Shown: piece by piece, positions 43,870 to 52,626 of the stretch
Layout of the letters: each line of letters begins with the position of its first letter
Position numbering within the stretch: the first letter of the stretch is position 1
From: VGBV01 sp963813725
GTDB lineage: Bacteria; Actinomycetota; Thermoleophilia; Solirubrobacterales; 70-9
Assembly (NCBI GenBank): GCA_963813725.1
Contig: CAWFAI010000013.1
Coordinates: 248,001 to 312,000, forward strand
Direction: 5' to 3'
Length of the DNA: 64,000 bases
Translations under genes and position numbers: made by a program
Notes under the pieces: model-generated
Told to the model about the DNA's origin: nothing
Database searches by the model: none
Seen by the model: only the letters and a program-made list of their open reading frames with translations

Positions 43870-44376
43870 GTGAGCAGGAACCGCTGGCACGTCGCGCAGG
43901 TCAACATCGCGCTGCCGATCGAGCCGCTCGACTCACCCACGCTGGCGGGGTTCGTCGCCCTGTTGGAGCCCGTCAACGCCCTCGCTGACTCAGCTCCGGG
44001 CTTCGTCTGGCGCCTGCAGACCGACGAAGGGGACGCGACCGCGGTTCGCGCCTTCGGGGATGACCGCCTGATCGTGAACATGTCGGTCTGGGAGTCGATC
44101 GAGTCGCTCTGGGCCTACGTCTACGACGGCGGCCATCTGGCCGCGATGCGCCGCCGCCGCGAGTGGTTCACCCGCATGGCCGAGTCCCACCTGGTCCTGT
44201 GGTGGGTCCGGGCGGGCGAGCTGCCCACCGTCGCCGACGCCGAGGAGCGCCTGGACCGCCTGCACGCGGAGGGACCGACGCCGTATGCCTTCACCTTCAA
44301 ACGGCGCTTCGGTCCGCCCCCCGTCGCGGCGGGGGCCGAGGCCGAGATCGACGATCGCGACCCGTGCACTGCCTGA
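43870..44376 (+). CDS. DUF3291-domain protein
   Basis: 168 residues from GTG. The family pattern is clear: WHVAQVNIALPIEPLDSPTLAGFVALLEPVNALADSAPGFVWRLQ, then LIVNMSVWESIESLWAYVYDGGHLAAMRRRREWF and LVLWWVRAGELPTVADAEERLDRLHAEGPTPYAFTFKRRF. This is a ferredoxin-like, monooxygenase-type (dimeric alpha-beta barrel) fold. Enzymatic role unknown. It lies between two divergent or convergent secreted-protein genes and appears to be a single-gene unit. Confidence 0.88.
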   Translation: MSRNRWHVAQVNIALPIEPLDSPTLAGFVALLEPVNALADSAPGFVWRLQTDEGDATAVRAFGDDRLIVNMSVWESIESLWAYVYDGGHLAAMRRRREWFTRMAESHLVLWWVRAGELPTVADAEERLDRLHAEGPTPYAFTFKRRFGPPPVAAGAEAEIDDRDPCTA

Positions 44377-44379
44377 GAG

Positions 44380-45162
44380 CTACGGACCCCAGCAGTAGAG
44401 GAAATGGATCGCGTCGGGGTCGCGCGCGATCTGCTTCGCGTAGCGGCTGACGGCGTCCACGTAGAGCCCGGACGGGTTGTAGTGGTAGAGCGCCCGCCGG
44501 TAGTTCCCCGGCGCGCCGTGGTCCCGCAGCAGGCGCGCCGCGGCGGGGATCGCGTCGGCCGGGTCCTGGATGTCGCCGCCGTTGCCGTAGATGCGCCAGG
44601 TCGAGGGGATGAACTGCATCGGGCCCTGGGCGCCGGCGGTGCTCTTGCTCTTGACCCGCCCGAACTTGGTCTCGACCAGGTTGATCGCCGCCAAGTACTC
44701 GCTCGCGATCCCGTAGTCGCGCTCGGCATCCTCGTAGAGCGAGACGAGCTCAGCCAGCGCCAGCGGCTTCCCGACCTTCACCTTTCGCGGCTTTCCGCCC
44801 CCGGAGAGCTTGCGCAGGCTCCGGGCCGCGGCATTGAGCTGATGCAGCTGCTTGCGGAGCGGCGACTCCAGCTCGTCCATGGCGGCGTCGGCGAAGCCCG
44901 GTCGCTTGGACAGAAAGCGAACCTTGCGCTGCACGTAAAGGGCCGGCGCCACCACCTCGTCCGGCGCCTGGCCCGCGGGCGGGTCGCCGGCGGACGCGCG
45001 CCAGTCGTCGATCGCAGAGCGCAGCTGCTCGTCGTTGGCGGCGATCTGCTGCCCGAGCGTCTTCGGATCCGACGCTGGGGCGGCCGCGAAGCCGCACGCC
45101 GCGATCGACGCGCCCAAGGCGGCGAGCAGCGCGACGATGCGAGTTCTCCCTGCCCGGCCCAT
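44380..45162 (-). CDS. Secreted lytic-transglycosylase-like (SLT domain) protein
   Basis: 260 residues from ATG 45162, giving a signal peptide with a Cys (IVALLAALGASIAACGFAAAP), possibly a lipoprotein. The C-terminal half is the transglycosylase fold: YGIASEYLAAINLVETKFGRVKSKSTAGAQGPMQFIPSTWRIYG, with the catalytic Glu in VETKFG, and DPADAIPAAARLLRDHGAPGNYRRALYHYNPSGLYVDAVSRYA. It cleaves MurNAc-GlcNAc bonds. A helical, charged N-terminal region of about 110 residues is unique. It ends seven bases before lipA's 3' neighbour and may be cotranscribed downstream of lipA. Confidence 0.88.
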   Translation of the reverse strand: MGRAGRTRIVALLAALGASIAACGFAAAPASDPKTLGQQIAANDEQLRSAIDDWRASAGDPPAGQAPDEVVAPALYVQRKVRFLSKRPGFADAAMDELESPLRKQLHQLNAAARSLRKLSGGGKPRKVKVGKPLALAELVSLYEDAERDYGIASEYLAAINLVETKFGRVKSKSTAGAQGPMQFIPSTWRIYGNGGDIQDPADAIPAAARLLRDHGAPGNYRRALYHYNPSGLYVDAVSRYAKQIARDPDAIHFLYCWGP

Positions 45163-45169
45163 GGCTCCC

Positions 45170-46168
45170 CTAGCCCGCGGCTGCGGCTGCGCGGCGCTCG
45201 GCGACCTCGCGGGCGCTCTGGTCCGCGTGGTAGGAGCTGCGCACCAGCGGCCCCGAGGCAACGGACTCGAAGCCGATCTCCAGCGCCGCCCGCTCCAGCT
45301 CGGCGAACTCCTCGGGGTGCCAGTAGCGGTCGACCGGCAGGTGCTTCTCGGTCGGGCGCAGGTACTGGCCGACCGTCAGGACCTGGACCTGGTGCTCGCG
45401 CAGGATCCCGAAGGCCTCGACCATCTCGTCGAAGCTCTCTCCCAGCCCCACCATCAGGCCCGACTTGGTCACGACCTCGTCCCCGCCCATCTCCTTCGCC
45501 ATCGCCAGCACGCGCGCCGAGCGCATGAACTCCGAGCCCCGGCGGGCGACCGGATAGAGGCGGGGGACCGTCTCGACGTTGTGGTTGAAGACGTCCGGCC
45601 GCTCGGCGACCACCTTGGCCAGCGGCATCTCGGCCCCGCGGAAGTCGGGCGTCAGCACTTCGACCGCGCAGCCGGGGGCCAGCTTGCGGATCGAGCGGAT
45701 GACGCCGACGAAGGCGCCGGCGCCGTAGTCGGGCAGGTCGTCGCGGTCGACGGAGGTGACGACGGCGTGGGTCAGGCCCATGCGCTTCACCTGGTTGGCC
45801 ACGCGCAGGGGCTCCAGCGGGTCGTTCCACGTCGGCTTGCCCGTCTGCACGTTGCAGAAGCCGCAGCGCCGGGTGCAGACGTCGCCGAGGATCATGAAGG
45901 TGGCGGTGCCGCGCTCCCAGCACTCGCCGACGTTGGGGCAGTTGGCCTCCTGGCAGACGGTATGGAGCCCGTCGGCCTCGATCGCCGCGTTCAGCCGCCG
46001 GTAGTTGGGGCCGCCCGGCGCCGGGACCTTGAGCCAGGGCGGCTTGCGGTCGCGAAACCCGACCTTGCCCTCGCCGCTGACCTGCGAGCCGCCCGGGTTG
46101 GCCCGCGAGCGGGTCACGTGCAGGCGCTCCTCGGTGGCGGTCGGTTCGCTCGTCATGCCTTCGCTCAT
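45170..46168 (-). CDS. lipA: Lipoyl synthase
   Basis: 332 residues, full length. A radical-SAM enzyme that inserts two sulfurs into protein-bound octanoate. The auxiliary cluster motif is CQEANCPNVGEC and the SAM cluster motif is CTRRCGFC; the C-terminal RSSYHAD supplies the serine ligand. ATG 46168 is preceded by TAGGTT at six bases, suggesting a leaderless start of its own although lipB lies just upstream. It serves both E2 proteins in the window. Confidence 0.97.
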   Translation of the reverse strand: MSEGMTSEPTATEERLHVTRSRANPGGSQVSGEGKVGFRDRKPPWLKVPAPGGPNYRRLNAAIEADGLHTVCQEANCPNVGECWERGTATFMILGDVCTRRCGFCNVQTGKPTWNDPLEPLRVANQVKRMGLTHAVVTSVDRDDLPDYGAGAFVGVIRSIRKLAPGCAVEVLTPDFRGAEMPLAKVVAERPDVFNHNVETVPRLYPVARRGSEFMRSARVLAMAKEMGGDEVVTKSGLMVGLGESFDEMVEAFGILREHQVQVLTVGQYLRPTEKHLPVDRYWHPEEFAELERAALEIGFESVASGPLVRSSYHADQSAREVAERRAAAAAG

Positions 46169-46174
46169 GCTCTC

Positions 46175-46180
46175 AACCTA
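46175..46180 (-). promoter_or_regulatory. Putative leaderless -10 box of lipA
   Basis: TAGGTT on the minus strand, six bases before ATG 46168. Confidence 0.45.
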
Positions 46181-46189
46181 GCGTCGCGC

Positions 46190-46888
46190 TCACCCTACGG
46201 AGGCCGCCTCGCCGGCGCGCTCTAGCCGCTCGGGCTCGACCTCCACCAAGCGCCGCCCGTATATCTCACCGAAGCGGTCGCGAACGGTGTCCATGACCGA
46301 GTCCATGTCCTGCTCGGCGCCCAGCTCGCGGCAGACCGAGGTCATGCGGCAACCCTCGATCCCGCAGGGCACGATCCACTCGAACGGCTGCAGGTCGTTG
46401 TTGACGTTGATCGCGAAGCCGTGGGTGGTGACCCCGCGCCGTACGTGGACGCCGATCGAGCCGATCTTGCGCTCGCCCGCCCAGACGCCGGTCAGGTCCT
46501 GGGCGACGTGCGCCTCGATCCCCCATGCCGCCAGCGACTCGACCATCACCCGTTCCAGCCCCTTCACGTATGCGGCGACGCCGAGGCCCTGCTGCTGCAG
46601 GGAGACGATCGGATAGCCGACGAGCTGGCCGGGGCCGTGGTAGGTGACGGCGCCGCCGCGGTCGGCCTCGCAGACCTCGATCCCCTGCATCCGGTACCAG
46701 TCCTCGCCCATCCCCAGCTCGGAGGGCTGGGCGCGCCGCCCCTTCGTGTAGACGGGAGGGTGCTCCAGCAGCAGCAACACGTCCGGGATCTCACCTCGGC
46801 GACGAGCCTCCTCCAGTCGCCGCTGCCGCTCCTGCGCCCGCTCGTAGGGCACCTGCCCGAGCCGGGCGCACCAGACCTGCTCGCTCAT
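46190..46888 (-). CDS. lipB: Octanoyl-[ACP]:protein N-octanoyltransferase
   Basis: 232 residues from ATG 46888, which overlaps the upstream dehydrogenase stop by four bases (ATGA). LipB moves octanoate from acyl carrier protein to the lipoyl domains of E2/GcvH. Signatures: LLLLEHPPVYTKGRR, RGGAVTYHGPGQLVGYPIV, KIGSIGVHVRRGVTTHGFAINVNNDL with the catalytic Lys, and IVPCGIEGCRMTSV with the catalytic Cys. The open frame extends to 47302 only as shadow of the dehydrogenase. Confidence 0.96.
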   Translation of the reverse strand: MSEQVWCARLGQVPYERAQERQRRLEEARRRGEIPDVLLLLEHPPVYTKGRRAQPSELGMGEDWYRMQGIEVCEADRGGAVTYHGPGQLVGYPIVSLQQQGLGVAAYVKGLERVMVESLAAWGIEAHVAQDLTGVWAGERKIGSIGVHVRRGVTTHGFAINVNNDLQPFEWIVPCGIEGCRMTSVCRELGAEQDMDSVMDTVRDRFGEIYGRRLVEVEPERLERAGEAASVG

Positions 46889-47937
46889 GCGCTCAGTGTC
46901 GCAGGCCACTCTTGCGGCTGCTCGGCCTCGAGGCGCCGCAGGGCAACCGAGCGCGCCGCGGCCAGGGGCGTGATCGCCTCGCGTTCCGCCTCCTCGAGAA
47001 CCCGTCGCATGGAGGCGCCGATGCCCTCCACCAGGGCCTCGACCCGAGCGGTGGGAAGGCGCCGCAGCTCCGCGTAGACGCTGATCAGCCCGCCCGCGTT
47101 CGCGATGAAGTCGGGCGCGTAGAGGATTCCGCGATCGGCCAATTCCTCGTCCAGCCGCGCATCGGCCAGGATGTTGTTGGCCGATCCGCAGATCAACGCG
47201 CAGCGCAGGCGCTCCAGCGCGCGCTCGTCGATCGCATCGCCGAGCGCGCACGGGGCGAGCACTTCGCACTCGGCCCCGACCGCGTCGGCGGGGTCCACCC
47301 ATTCCGCGCCCAGGCGCCGTGCCAGCGAGCGCTTGCCGCCGTCAATGTCGGAGACCAGCAGGCGGGCGCCGGCCGTCGCGAGGCGCTCGGCCAGTGCCGC
47401 GCCGACGTGCCCCAGCCCGATCACGCAGACGCGGACGCCGTCGAGGCCGGGCACGCCGAGCGCCCGCTCGCAGCCGGCTCGCATCGCAACCTCGACGCCG
47501 CGGGCGGTGACGGGGCTGGGGTCGCCCGTGCCGCCCCGCTCGGGGGGCAGGCCGACCACGTGGGAGGTGCGCTCGGCGACGACGGTCATGTCTGCGGCCG
47601 AGGTGCCGACGTCCTCGGCGACCACGTAGCGGCCTCCAACCGCCTCGACCGCGTCACCCAGGTCCAGCATCAGCTCGCGGCGGCGGGACGCCGACAGCTG
47701 TCGCGGCGCGCAGATCGCCGACTTGCCGCCGCCCAGCTCGAGCCCCGCGGCCGCTGCCTTGTAGGTCATCGCCTCGGCCAGGCGCAGGGCGTCGGCGACG
47801 GCGTCGCCGGGCGTCGCGTAGCGCCACAGGCGCGCGCCGCCCAGCGCCGGGCCCAGTGCCGTCGAGTGCACCGCGACGACGATCTGCGCCCCGGTGCGCT
47901 CCCCGTGGCGGACTTGGAGCTCCTCGTGGGCGCTCAT
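46885..47937 (-). CDS. Leucine/valine-type amino-acid dehydrogenase (Glu/Leu/Phe/Val family)
   Basis: 350 residues from ATG 47937 (ATGA overlap with E2). ALGPALGGARLWRYA, AMTYKAAAAGLELGGGKSAI (substrate and catalytic lysines), YVVAEDVGTSAADM and the Rossmann motif VCVIGLGHVGAALAE match leucine, valine or phenylalanine dehydrogenases. Its place directly after a branched-chain-type E2/E1 operon suggests it deaminates leucine, valine or isoleucine to the 2-oxoacids used by that complex. It is shorter than and different from the glutamate dehydrogenase at 36308. Confidence 0.92.
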   Translation of the reverse strand: MSAHEELQVRHGERTGAQIVVAVHSTALGPALGGARLWRYATPGDAVADALRLAEAMTYKAAAAGLELGGGKSAICAPRQLSASRRRELMLDLGDAVEAVGGRYVVAEDVGTSAADMTVVAERTSHVVGLPPERGGTGDPSPVTARGVEVAMRAGCERALGVPGLDGVRVCVIGLGHVGAALAERLATAGARLLVSDIDGGKRSLARRLGAEWVDPADAVGAECEVLAPCALGDAIDERALERLRCALICGSANNILADARLDEELADRGILYAPDFIANAGGLISVYAELRRLPTARVEALVEGIGASMRRVLEEAEREAITPLAAARSVALRRLEAEQPQEWPATLSA

Positions 47938-49253
47938 TCGTGGGGCTCCCAACGCTCGAGTCGCTCCTTGACCTCGGCCATGAAGCGCGCCGCCTCCGCT
48001 CCGTCGAGGGCGCGGTGGTCCCAGGACATGCAGAGGTTCACCATCGGCCTGATCGCGACGGCGTCGCCGCCTGCTGGGTCCTCGATCACGACCGGCCGCT
48101 TCACCACCGCCTCCAGGTCGAGGATCGCGACCTGCGGCTGGTTGATGATCGGCGTCGCCAGCACGGCGCCGAACTGGCCCGGGTTGGTGATCGTGAAGGT
48201 GCCCCCGCTGACGTCATCCGGCGGCTAGCGCTGCCCGAGCGCGCGGCCTCGGCCCGCTCGGCGATCGCCGCGGCCATCCCCTCGAGGCTGAGGCGCTGGG
48301 CCCGCTCGATCACCGGAACGATCAGGCCGGATTCCAGCGCCACCGCGATCCCGAGGTGGACGTCGTCGTGGTAGACGAGCTCGTCCCCCTCGATCGAGGC
48401 GTTCAGCACCGGATGTCGCTGCAGCGCCGTCACGGTCGCCTGCGCGACGAAGGCGAGGTAGGTGAGGGGCGCACCCCGCGCAGCCATCGCCTCCTTCTGC
48501 TCGGCGCGCGCGGCGACCACGGCCGCCAGGTCGACCTCGACGATCGTCGTGCAGTGCGCCGAGGTGCGCCGGCTCTCCAGCATGTGCTCGGCGATCCGGC
48601 GTCGCATCGGCGACATCGGCTCGCGGCGTCCTGCGATCGCCGGCTGGGGGGCGGCCCGCGGCTCTGGAGCCGCCGCGGACTCGGGGTCGGGCCGGTAGGG
48701 GGATTCCGTGTGCAGCGGCCTCTCCGCGGGCGCCACCTGCTCAGCCGACGCCGCGCCCCCGTTCTCGAGGTGGGCGACGAGGTCGCGCTTGCGCACGCGC
48801 CCGCCGATTCCGGTCCCCTGCACGGCGTCGAGGTCGACGCCATGCTCGTCGGCGATCCTGCGGACGACCGGCGAGTAGAACCGCGACCTGTCTGGGTCGT
48901 CGGAGCGCGGCGCCGCAGCCGGCGCCTGTCCGGCGTCGGCCTCGGCGGGCTCCGCGGGTCCATCCGTTTCGGCCCCTTCGGCCTCGGCCTCCTCCTCGCG
49001 GTGGGCCTCGCCGGGCCTGGCCGAGGCGTCGATCTCGGCCAGGGGTGTCCCGACCGCCACCGTTTCGTCCGGCTCCACCAGGATCCGCTCCAGGCGTCCG
49101 CTCGCGGGCGAGGGGATCTCGACGTCCACCTTGTCGGTGGTGACGACGCAGAGAGTCTCGTCGTCCTCGACCCAGTCGCCCGGGGCGCTTCAGCCATTCC
49201 ACGATCGTGCCCTCGGCGACCGAGACGCCCATCTGGGGCATCGTCACCTGCAC
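47934..49253 (-). CDS. E2 acyltransferase of a branched-chain-type 2-oxoacid dehydrogenase complex, two frame breaks
   Basis: GTG 49253 starts the lipoyl domain (QVTMPQMGVSVAEGTIVEWLK). One base too many near 49191 (CGCCCC) shifts it; VEIPSPASGRLERI continues in the next frame, with a subunit-binding domain (FYSPVVRRIADEHGVDLDAVQGTGIGGRVRKRD) and most of the catalytic domain. A second break near 48228 moves to GQFGAVLATPIINQPQ and CMSWDHRALDGAEAARFM, where the active-site His lies. The restored protein is about 440 residues. It overlaps both neighbours. The breaks look like base errors because every domain is intact. Confidence 0.85.
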
Positions 49254-49286
49254 CGAGCCTCCGGCGGGATGGGGGGCCGGCCGTGA

Positions 49287-50291
49287 TCAGAAGTCGATGA
49301 GCTCACGGCACGCCTCCTTCATCTGATCGAGCTGCGGCAGGACCGCCTGCTCGAGCGGGGGGCTGAACGGGATCGGCACGTCCGGCGTGGTCAGGCGCCT
49401 GACCGGGGCGTCCAGGTGCTCGAACGCGTGCTCGGAGATCAGGGCCGAGACCTCGGCGCCGACTCCGCACGAGCGGGTGGCCTCGTGGGCCACCAGCACC
49501 TTGCCGGTGCGCTCGACGCTTGCCAGCACCGCATCTGTGTCAAGAGGACAGAGGGTGCGCAGGTCCAGCACCTCGATCTCCTCACCGAGCTGCTCGGCCG
49601 CCTCCAGCGCCAGGTGGACGCTGGAGCCGTACGCGATCACGGTCATCTCGCCTCCCTCACGGGCCAGGCGAGCCTCACCGATGGGCACCGCGTGGTCCCC
49701 GCGGGGCACCTCGCCCTTCACGTGCCGGTACAGCCCCTTGTGCTCCAGAAAGCAGACCGGGTTGGGGTCGCGGATCGCGCTCACCAGCAGGCCCTTGGCG
49801 TCCTCGGCGGTCGCCGGGGCGACCACCTTCAGGCCGGGAGCCTGCAGGAACCAGGCCTCGGGGTTCTGCGAGTGGAAGGGCCCGCCGCTGAAGCCGCCGC
49901 CCGAGGGCAGGCGGATCACGATCGGGACCGCGATGCCCTGCCGGTAGTGGAGCTTCGCTGCGACGTTGACCAGCTGGTCGAACCCGCAGGCGATGAAGTC
50001 CGCGAACTGCATCTCGCAGACCGGCTTCATGCCCTCGATCGCTGCACCCGTGGCGGCGCCGACGATCATGTTCTCGGCCAGCGGGGTGTCGATCACGCGC
50101 TCGGCGCCGAACTCCTCGAGGAAGCCGTCGGTGACCTTGAACGCTCCGCCGAAGGCGGCGATGTCCTCGCCCAGGCAGATCACGGACTCATCGCGGCGCA
50201 TCTCCTCGCGCAGCCCGTCTGAGATCGCCTCCAGGTAGGTCATCTCGGCGACCTCGCCTGTGGCCTGGGTGACCGTGTCGGCGGCGCTCAT
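49287..50291 (-). CDS. E1 beta subunit of branched-chain-type 2-oxoacid dehydrogenase
   Basis: 334 residues from ATG 50291, overlapping the E1 alpha stop (ATGA). VICLGEDIAAFGGAFKVTDGFLEEFG, DTPLAENMIVGAATGAAIEGMKPVCEMQFADF and LPSGGGFSGGPFHSQNPEAWF are typical of transketolase-like beta subunits. The open frame upstream of 50291 belongs to E1 alpha. Substrate choice (branched-chain rather than pyruvate) is inferred from the downstream leucine-type dehydrogenase, since another, pyruvate-type, operon lies at 56268-59880. Confidence 0.92.
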   Translation of the reverse strand: MSAADTVTQATGEVAEMTYLEAISDGLREEMRRDESVICLGEDIAAFGGAFKVTDGFLEEFGAERVIDTPLAENMIVGAATGAAIEGMKPVCEMQFADFIACGFDQLVNVAAKLHYRQGIAVPIVIRLPSGGGFSGGPFHSQNPEAWFLQAPGLKVVAPATAEDAKGLLVSAIRDPNPVCFLEHKGLYRHVKGEVPRGDHAVPIGEARLAREGGEMTVIAYGSSVHLALEAAEQLGEEIEVLDLRTLCPLDTDAVLASVERTGKVLVAHEATRSCGVGAEVSALISEHAFEHLDAPVRRLTTPDVPIPFSPPLEQAVLPQLDQMKEACRELIDF

Positions 50292-51414
50292 GCCGCCCTC
50301 CTCCGGCCGCCGTTGTGCTCGTGCGCCGCGTCGTCGGGCTCGGGCCGGCCCAGCGCGACCACGGCGCCCGCCCGTCCCCGAGCTCCTCGAAGCGATCGGC
50401 GAACACACCCTCTGTCGCGATCGCCGGGTCGGGCATCGGCGAGGCCAGCGCCTTCTCGGCCGCCTCGCCGACCTCGCGCTCGCACTCGGCCCGCACCTGC
50501 TCGAGCTCAGAGGCGTCGAAGCCATAATCCTCCGCGAGTCGCCGCTGGTAGCGGTCGATCGGGTCGCGGGCCTCCCAGCGCTCGAACAGCTCCTTGGGCA
50601 CGTAGCTCATGTCGTCGTGGGCACCGTGGCCGTGCATGCGCATCGTGTGGCACTCGATCAGTGTCGGGCCGCCGCCCTCGCGCGCGGTGTCGGCTGCCTC
50701 GCGGGCGGCGTCGAACACCGCCTCGACGTCGTTGCCGTCGACGCTGACGCCCGGGAACCCGTAGCCGGCGGCACGCTCGACCGGATCCACGGCGAACTCC
50801 AACTCCTGCGGCGTCGAGTAGGCGAAGCGGTTGTTCTCGAGCAGAAACACGACCGGCAGGCGATGGACCCCGGCGAAGTTCATCGCCTCGTGCCACTGCC
50901 CGTTGGCCGTCGATCCCTCGCCGAAGAACGTCATCGCGACGCGTGGCTCGCTGCGCAGCTTGAAGGCGAGCGCCAAGCCGGTCGCCACCAGGGCCATGTC
51001 GGGCAGCATCGAGACCATGCCGACGCAGCCCAAGGCAGGGTCGCCGAAGTGCATGTTGCCGTCCTTGCCCCCGGTGACCCCTCCGGTGCGGCCCATGTAG
51101 TTGGCCAGGTAGCGGTCGGGGGTGACCCCGCGCACGAAGTGGGCGCCGAGGTCGCGGTGCAGGATGCACAGCCGGTCGCGCGGTCCCAGCACGAAGGATG
51201 CGCCGACCGAGATCGCCTCCTGGCCCCGGCCGTCGTAGAAGGAGCCGGGGACCTTGCCCTGCTTGTAGAGGGTGAGCCCGCGCTCCTCGGCCAGGCGCAT
51301 CAGCAGCATGTGGCGCAGCAGCAGGCGCCGGTCCTCGCGCGTCAGCGGGGCCTCCTCGCCGGGCTTGCCCTTGCGCGAGTCATCGCGAGCAGAACTCGCA
51401 GTCTCGAGCTTCAT
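50288..51414 (-). CDS. E1 alpha subunit of branched-chain-type 2-oxoacid dehydrogenase, frame break near the C-terminus
   Basis: About 375 residues. The TPP-binding part is intact: GRGQEAISVGASFVLGPRD, GEGSTANGQWHEAMNFAGVHRLPVVFLLENN with GDG-like GEG...NN motif, and MRMHGHGAHDDMSYVP for the regulatory loop. The frame breaks near 50378 in a G-rich run, and only by shifting does it end at a TGA (50288) that overlaps the beta-subunit ATG. The uncorrected frame runs on into E1 beta. With E1 beta it decarboxylates 2-oxoacids onto the lipoyl group of the adjacent E2. Confidence 0.88.
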
Positions 51415-51545
51415 ATGCGGTCCGCCTTTCGTCTGGCCGCGCCTTCGGGATCGCCTCCGGCTCGACCGTTCTCGCGTCCACCTGGGTTTCCGGCAGTCGC
51501 CTTACGGACACGGGAGTCGAGGGATTCGCCTCTTCTCCCTATGTG

Positions 51546-51558
51546 ATGATCGGATCAT
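51546..51558. promoter_or_regulatory. 13-base palindrome overlapping the -10 box of the branched-chain operon
   Basis: ATGAT-CGG-ATCAT overlaps TATGAT (minus strand 51559-51554); a TTGTTT -35-like box lies 18 bases upstream (51583-51578). A transcript would have about 130 bases of leader before ATG 51414. It may be an operator. Confidence 0.45.
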
Positions 51559-51611
51559 ACCCCTGCCGCGTGGCGGAAAACAAGGTGTCTGGCAGGCCGC
51601 GGTCCCGGGGG

Positions 51612-52101
51612 CTACGCGGCCCGCTCGGCTCGGCGGCGCACCGCGCGCAGGATCCGGTTGACGGCCAGCACGTGCCCGCGGGTGCCGATCACGAGCGTCT
51701 TGTAGGCCCGGCCCTTCAAGCCCGGGAACTCGGCGCGGGACTCGGCGCGCAGCAGCGTGTTCTCGTCCTTCGTCGGCTCCAGCCCGAAGATCAGCCCGTA
51801 GCGCGAGAAGCGGTGCTCGCCCTGCAGCGCCAGTACCGCCGGCTCGACTACGCGGACGACGATGAAGCCGGGCACGGTCGAGCCGCGCTCGTCGAGCGGC
51901 CCGGAGGCGTCCGCCGGCGAACAGCCGAGAACCCCGGCCACGCGCTCCGCCGCGCGGCCGGAGAACGACCCGGCCAGCCACTGACAGCAGGGCGCTCCAA
52001 GTCTGCTCGACGGGCGCCAACACCAGGGTCCCGTGCTCGTCGATCGCCGGCAGGCGCTCGAGCGGATGGTCGATGACCTGGCTCAGGGCCGCCCGCTCCA
52101 T
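51612..52101 (-). CDS. SRPBCC-like protein, one frame break
   Basis: ATG 52101 gives ERAALSQVIDHPLERLPAIDEHGTLVLAPVEQTWSALLSVAG. The frame breaks near 51962, and GVLGCSPADASGPLDERGSTVPGFIVVRVVEPAVLALQGEHRFSRYGLIFGLEP through RILRAVRRRAERAA completes it. About 163 residues. The start resembles a START/SRPBCC ligand-binding fold. Function unknown. The ATG follows TACGGT by seven bases. It is divergent from the DUF3307 gene. Confidence 0.65.
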
Positions 52102-52108
52102 GCGCCTG

Positions 52109-52114
52109 ACCGTA
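52109..52114 (-). promoter_or_regulatory. Putative leaderless -10 box of the SRPBCC-like gene
   Basis: TACGGT on the minus strand, seven bases before ATG 52101. Confidence 0.4.
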
Positions 52115-52156
52115 GCCGACGGTGGGAGGCGCCCGAAGGTTAGGGTGGGGCCGCGG

Positions 52157-52549
52157 ATGGACTGGGCCGAGCTGACAATCGTCTTCTTCGTCTGCCACCT
52201 CGTCGGTGACTTCCTGCTGCAGACCGACTGGCAGGCGACGCACAAGGCAGGCGGACTGGGGCGCGACCCCGTCGCCCGTCGGGCCCTGTTCACTCACGTC
52301 GGCGTCTACACGCTCAGCTTCATCCCCGCCCTGCTTTGGATCGGGGACGAACAAGGCGCGGCGGTCGCCGTTGGCATCGGCGCGGTGATCGCGCTTCCGC
52401 ATCTCATCATCGACGACATGCGGCTGCTGAACCGGTACATGGTCAGGGTCAAGAGGTGCCCCGACCCACCGCCCGTGAGCCTGACCGTGATCGTGGATCA
52501 GAGCTTTCACCTGATCTGCCTCTGGGCGACGGCACTGCTGGCGGCCTGA
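52157..52549 (+). CDS. DUF3307 membrane protein
   Basis: 130 residues from ATG 52157. It starts DWAELTIVFFVCHLVGDFLLQTDWQATHKAGG, the conserved first helix of DUF3307 with its GDFLLQ motif, then ARRALFTHVGVYTLSFIPALLW, LPHLIIDDMRLLNRYMVRVK and a final helix ending in DQSFHLICLW. Four hydrophobic stretches. The conserved His/Asp pairs (H.VGDF, HLIID, DQ.FH) suggest an enzyme or metal site in the membrane, but function is unknown. Single-gene unit. Confidence 0.85.
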   Translation: MDWAELTIVFFVCHLVGDFLLQTDWQATHKAGGLGRDPVARRALFTHVGVYTLSFIPALLWIGDEQGAAVAVGIGAVIALPHLIIDDMRLLNRYMVRVKRCPDPPPVSLTVIVDQSFHLICLWATALLAA

Positions 52550-52626
52550 TGACCGAACCCCGCCGACAAGGGACGGTGAGCGAGAAAGAGCAGGAGAGGG
52601 ACGAATTCGTCTAGAGTTGTCCCGGA

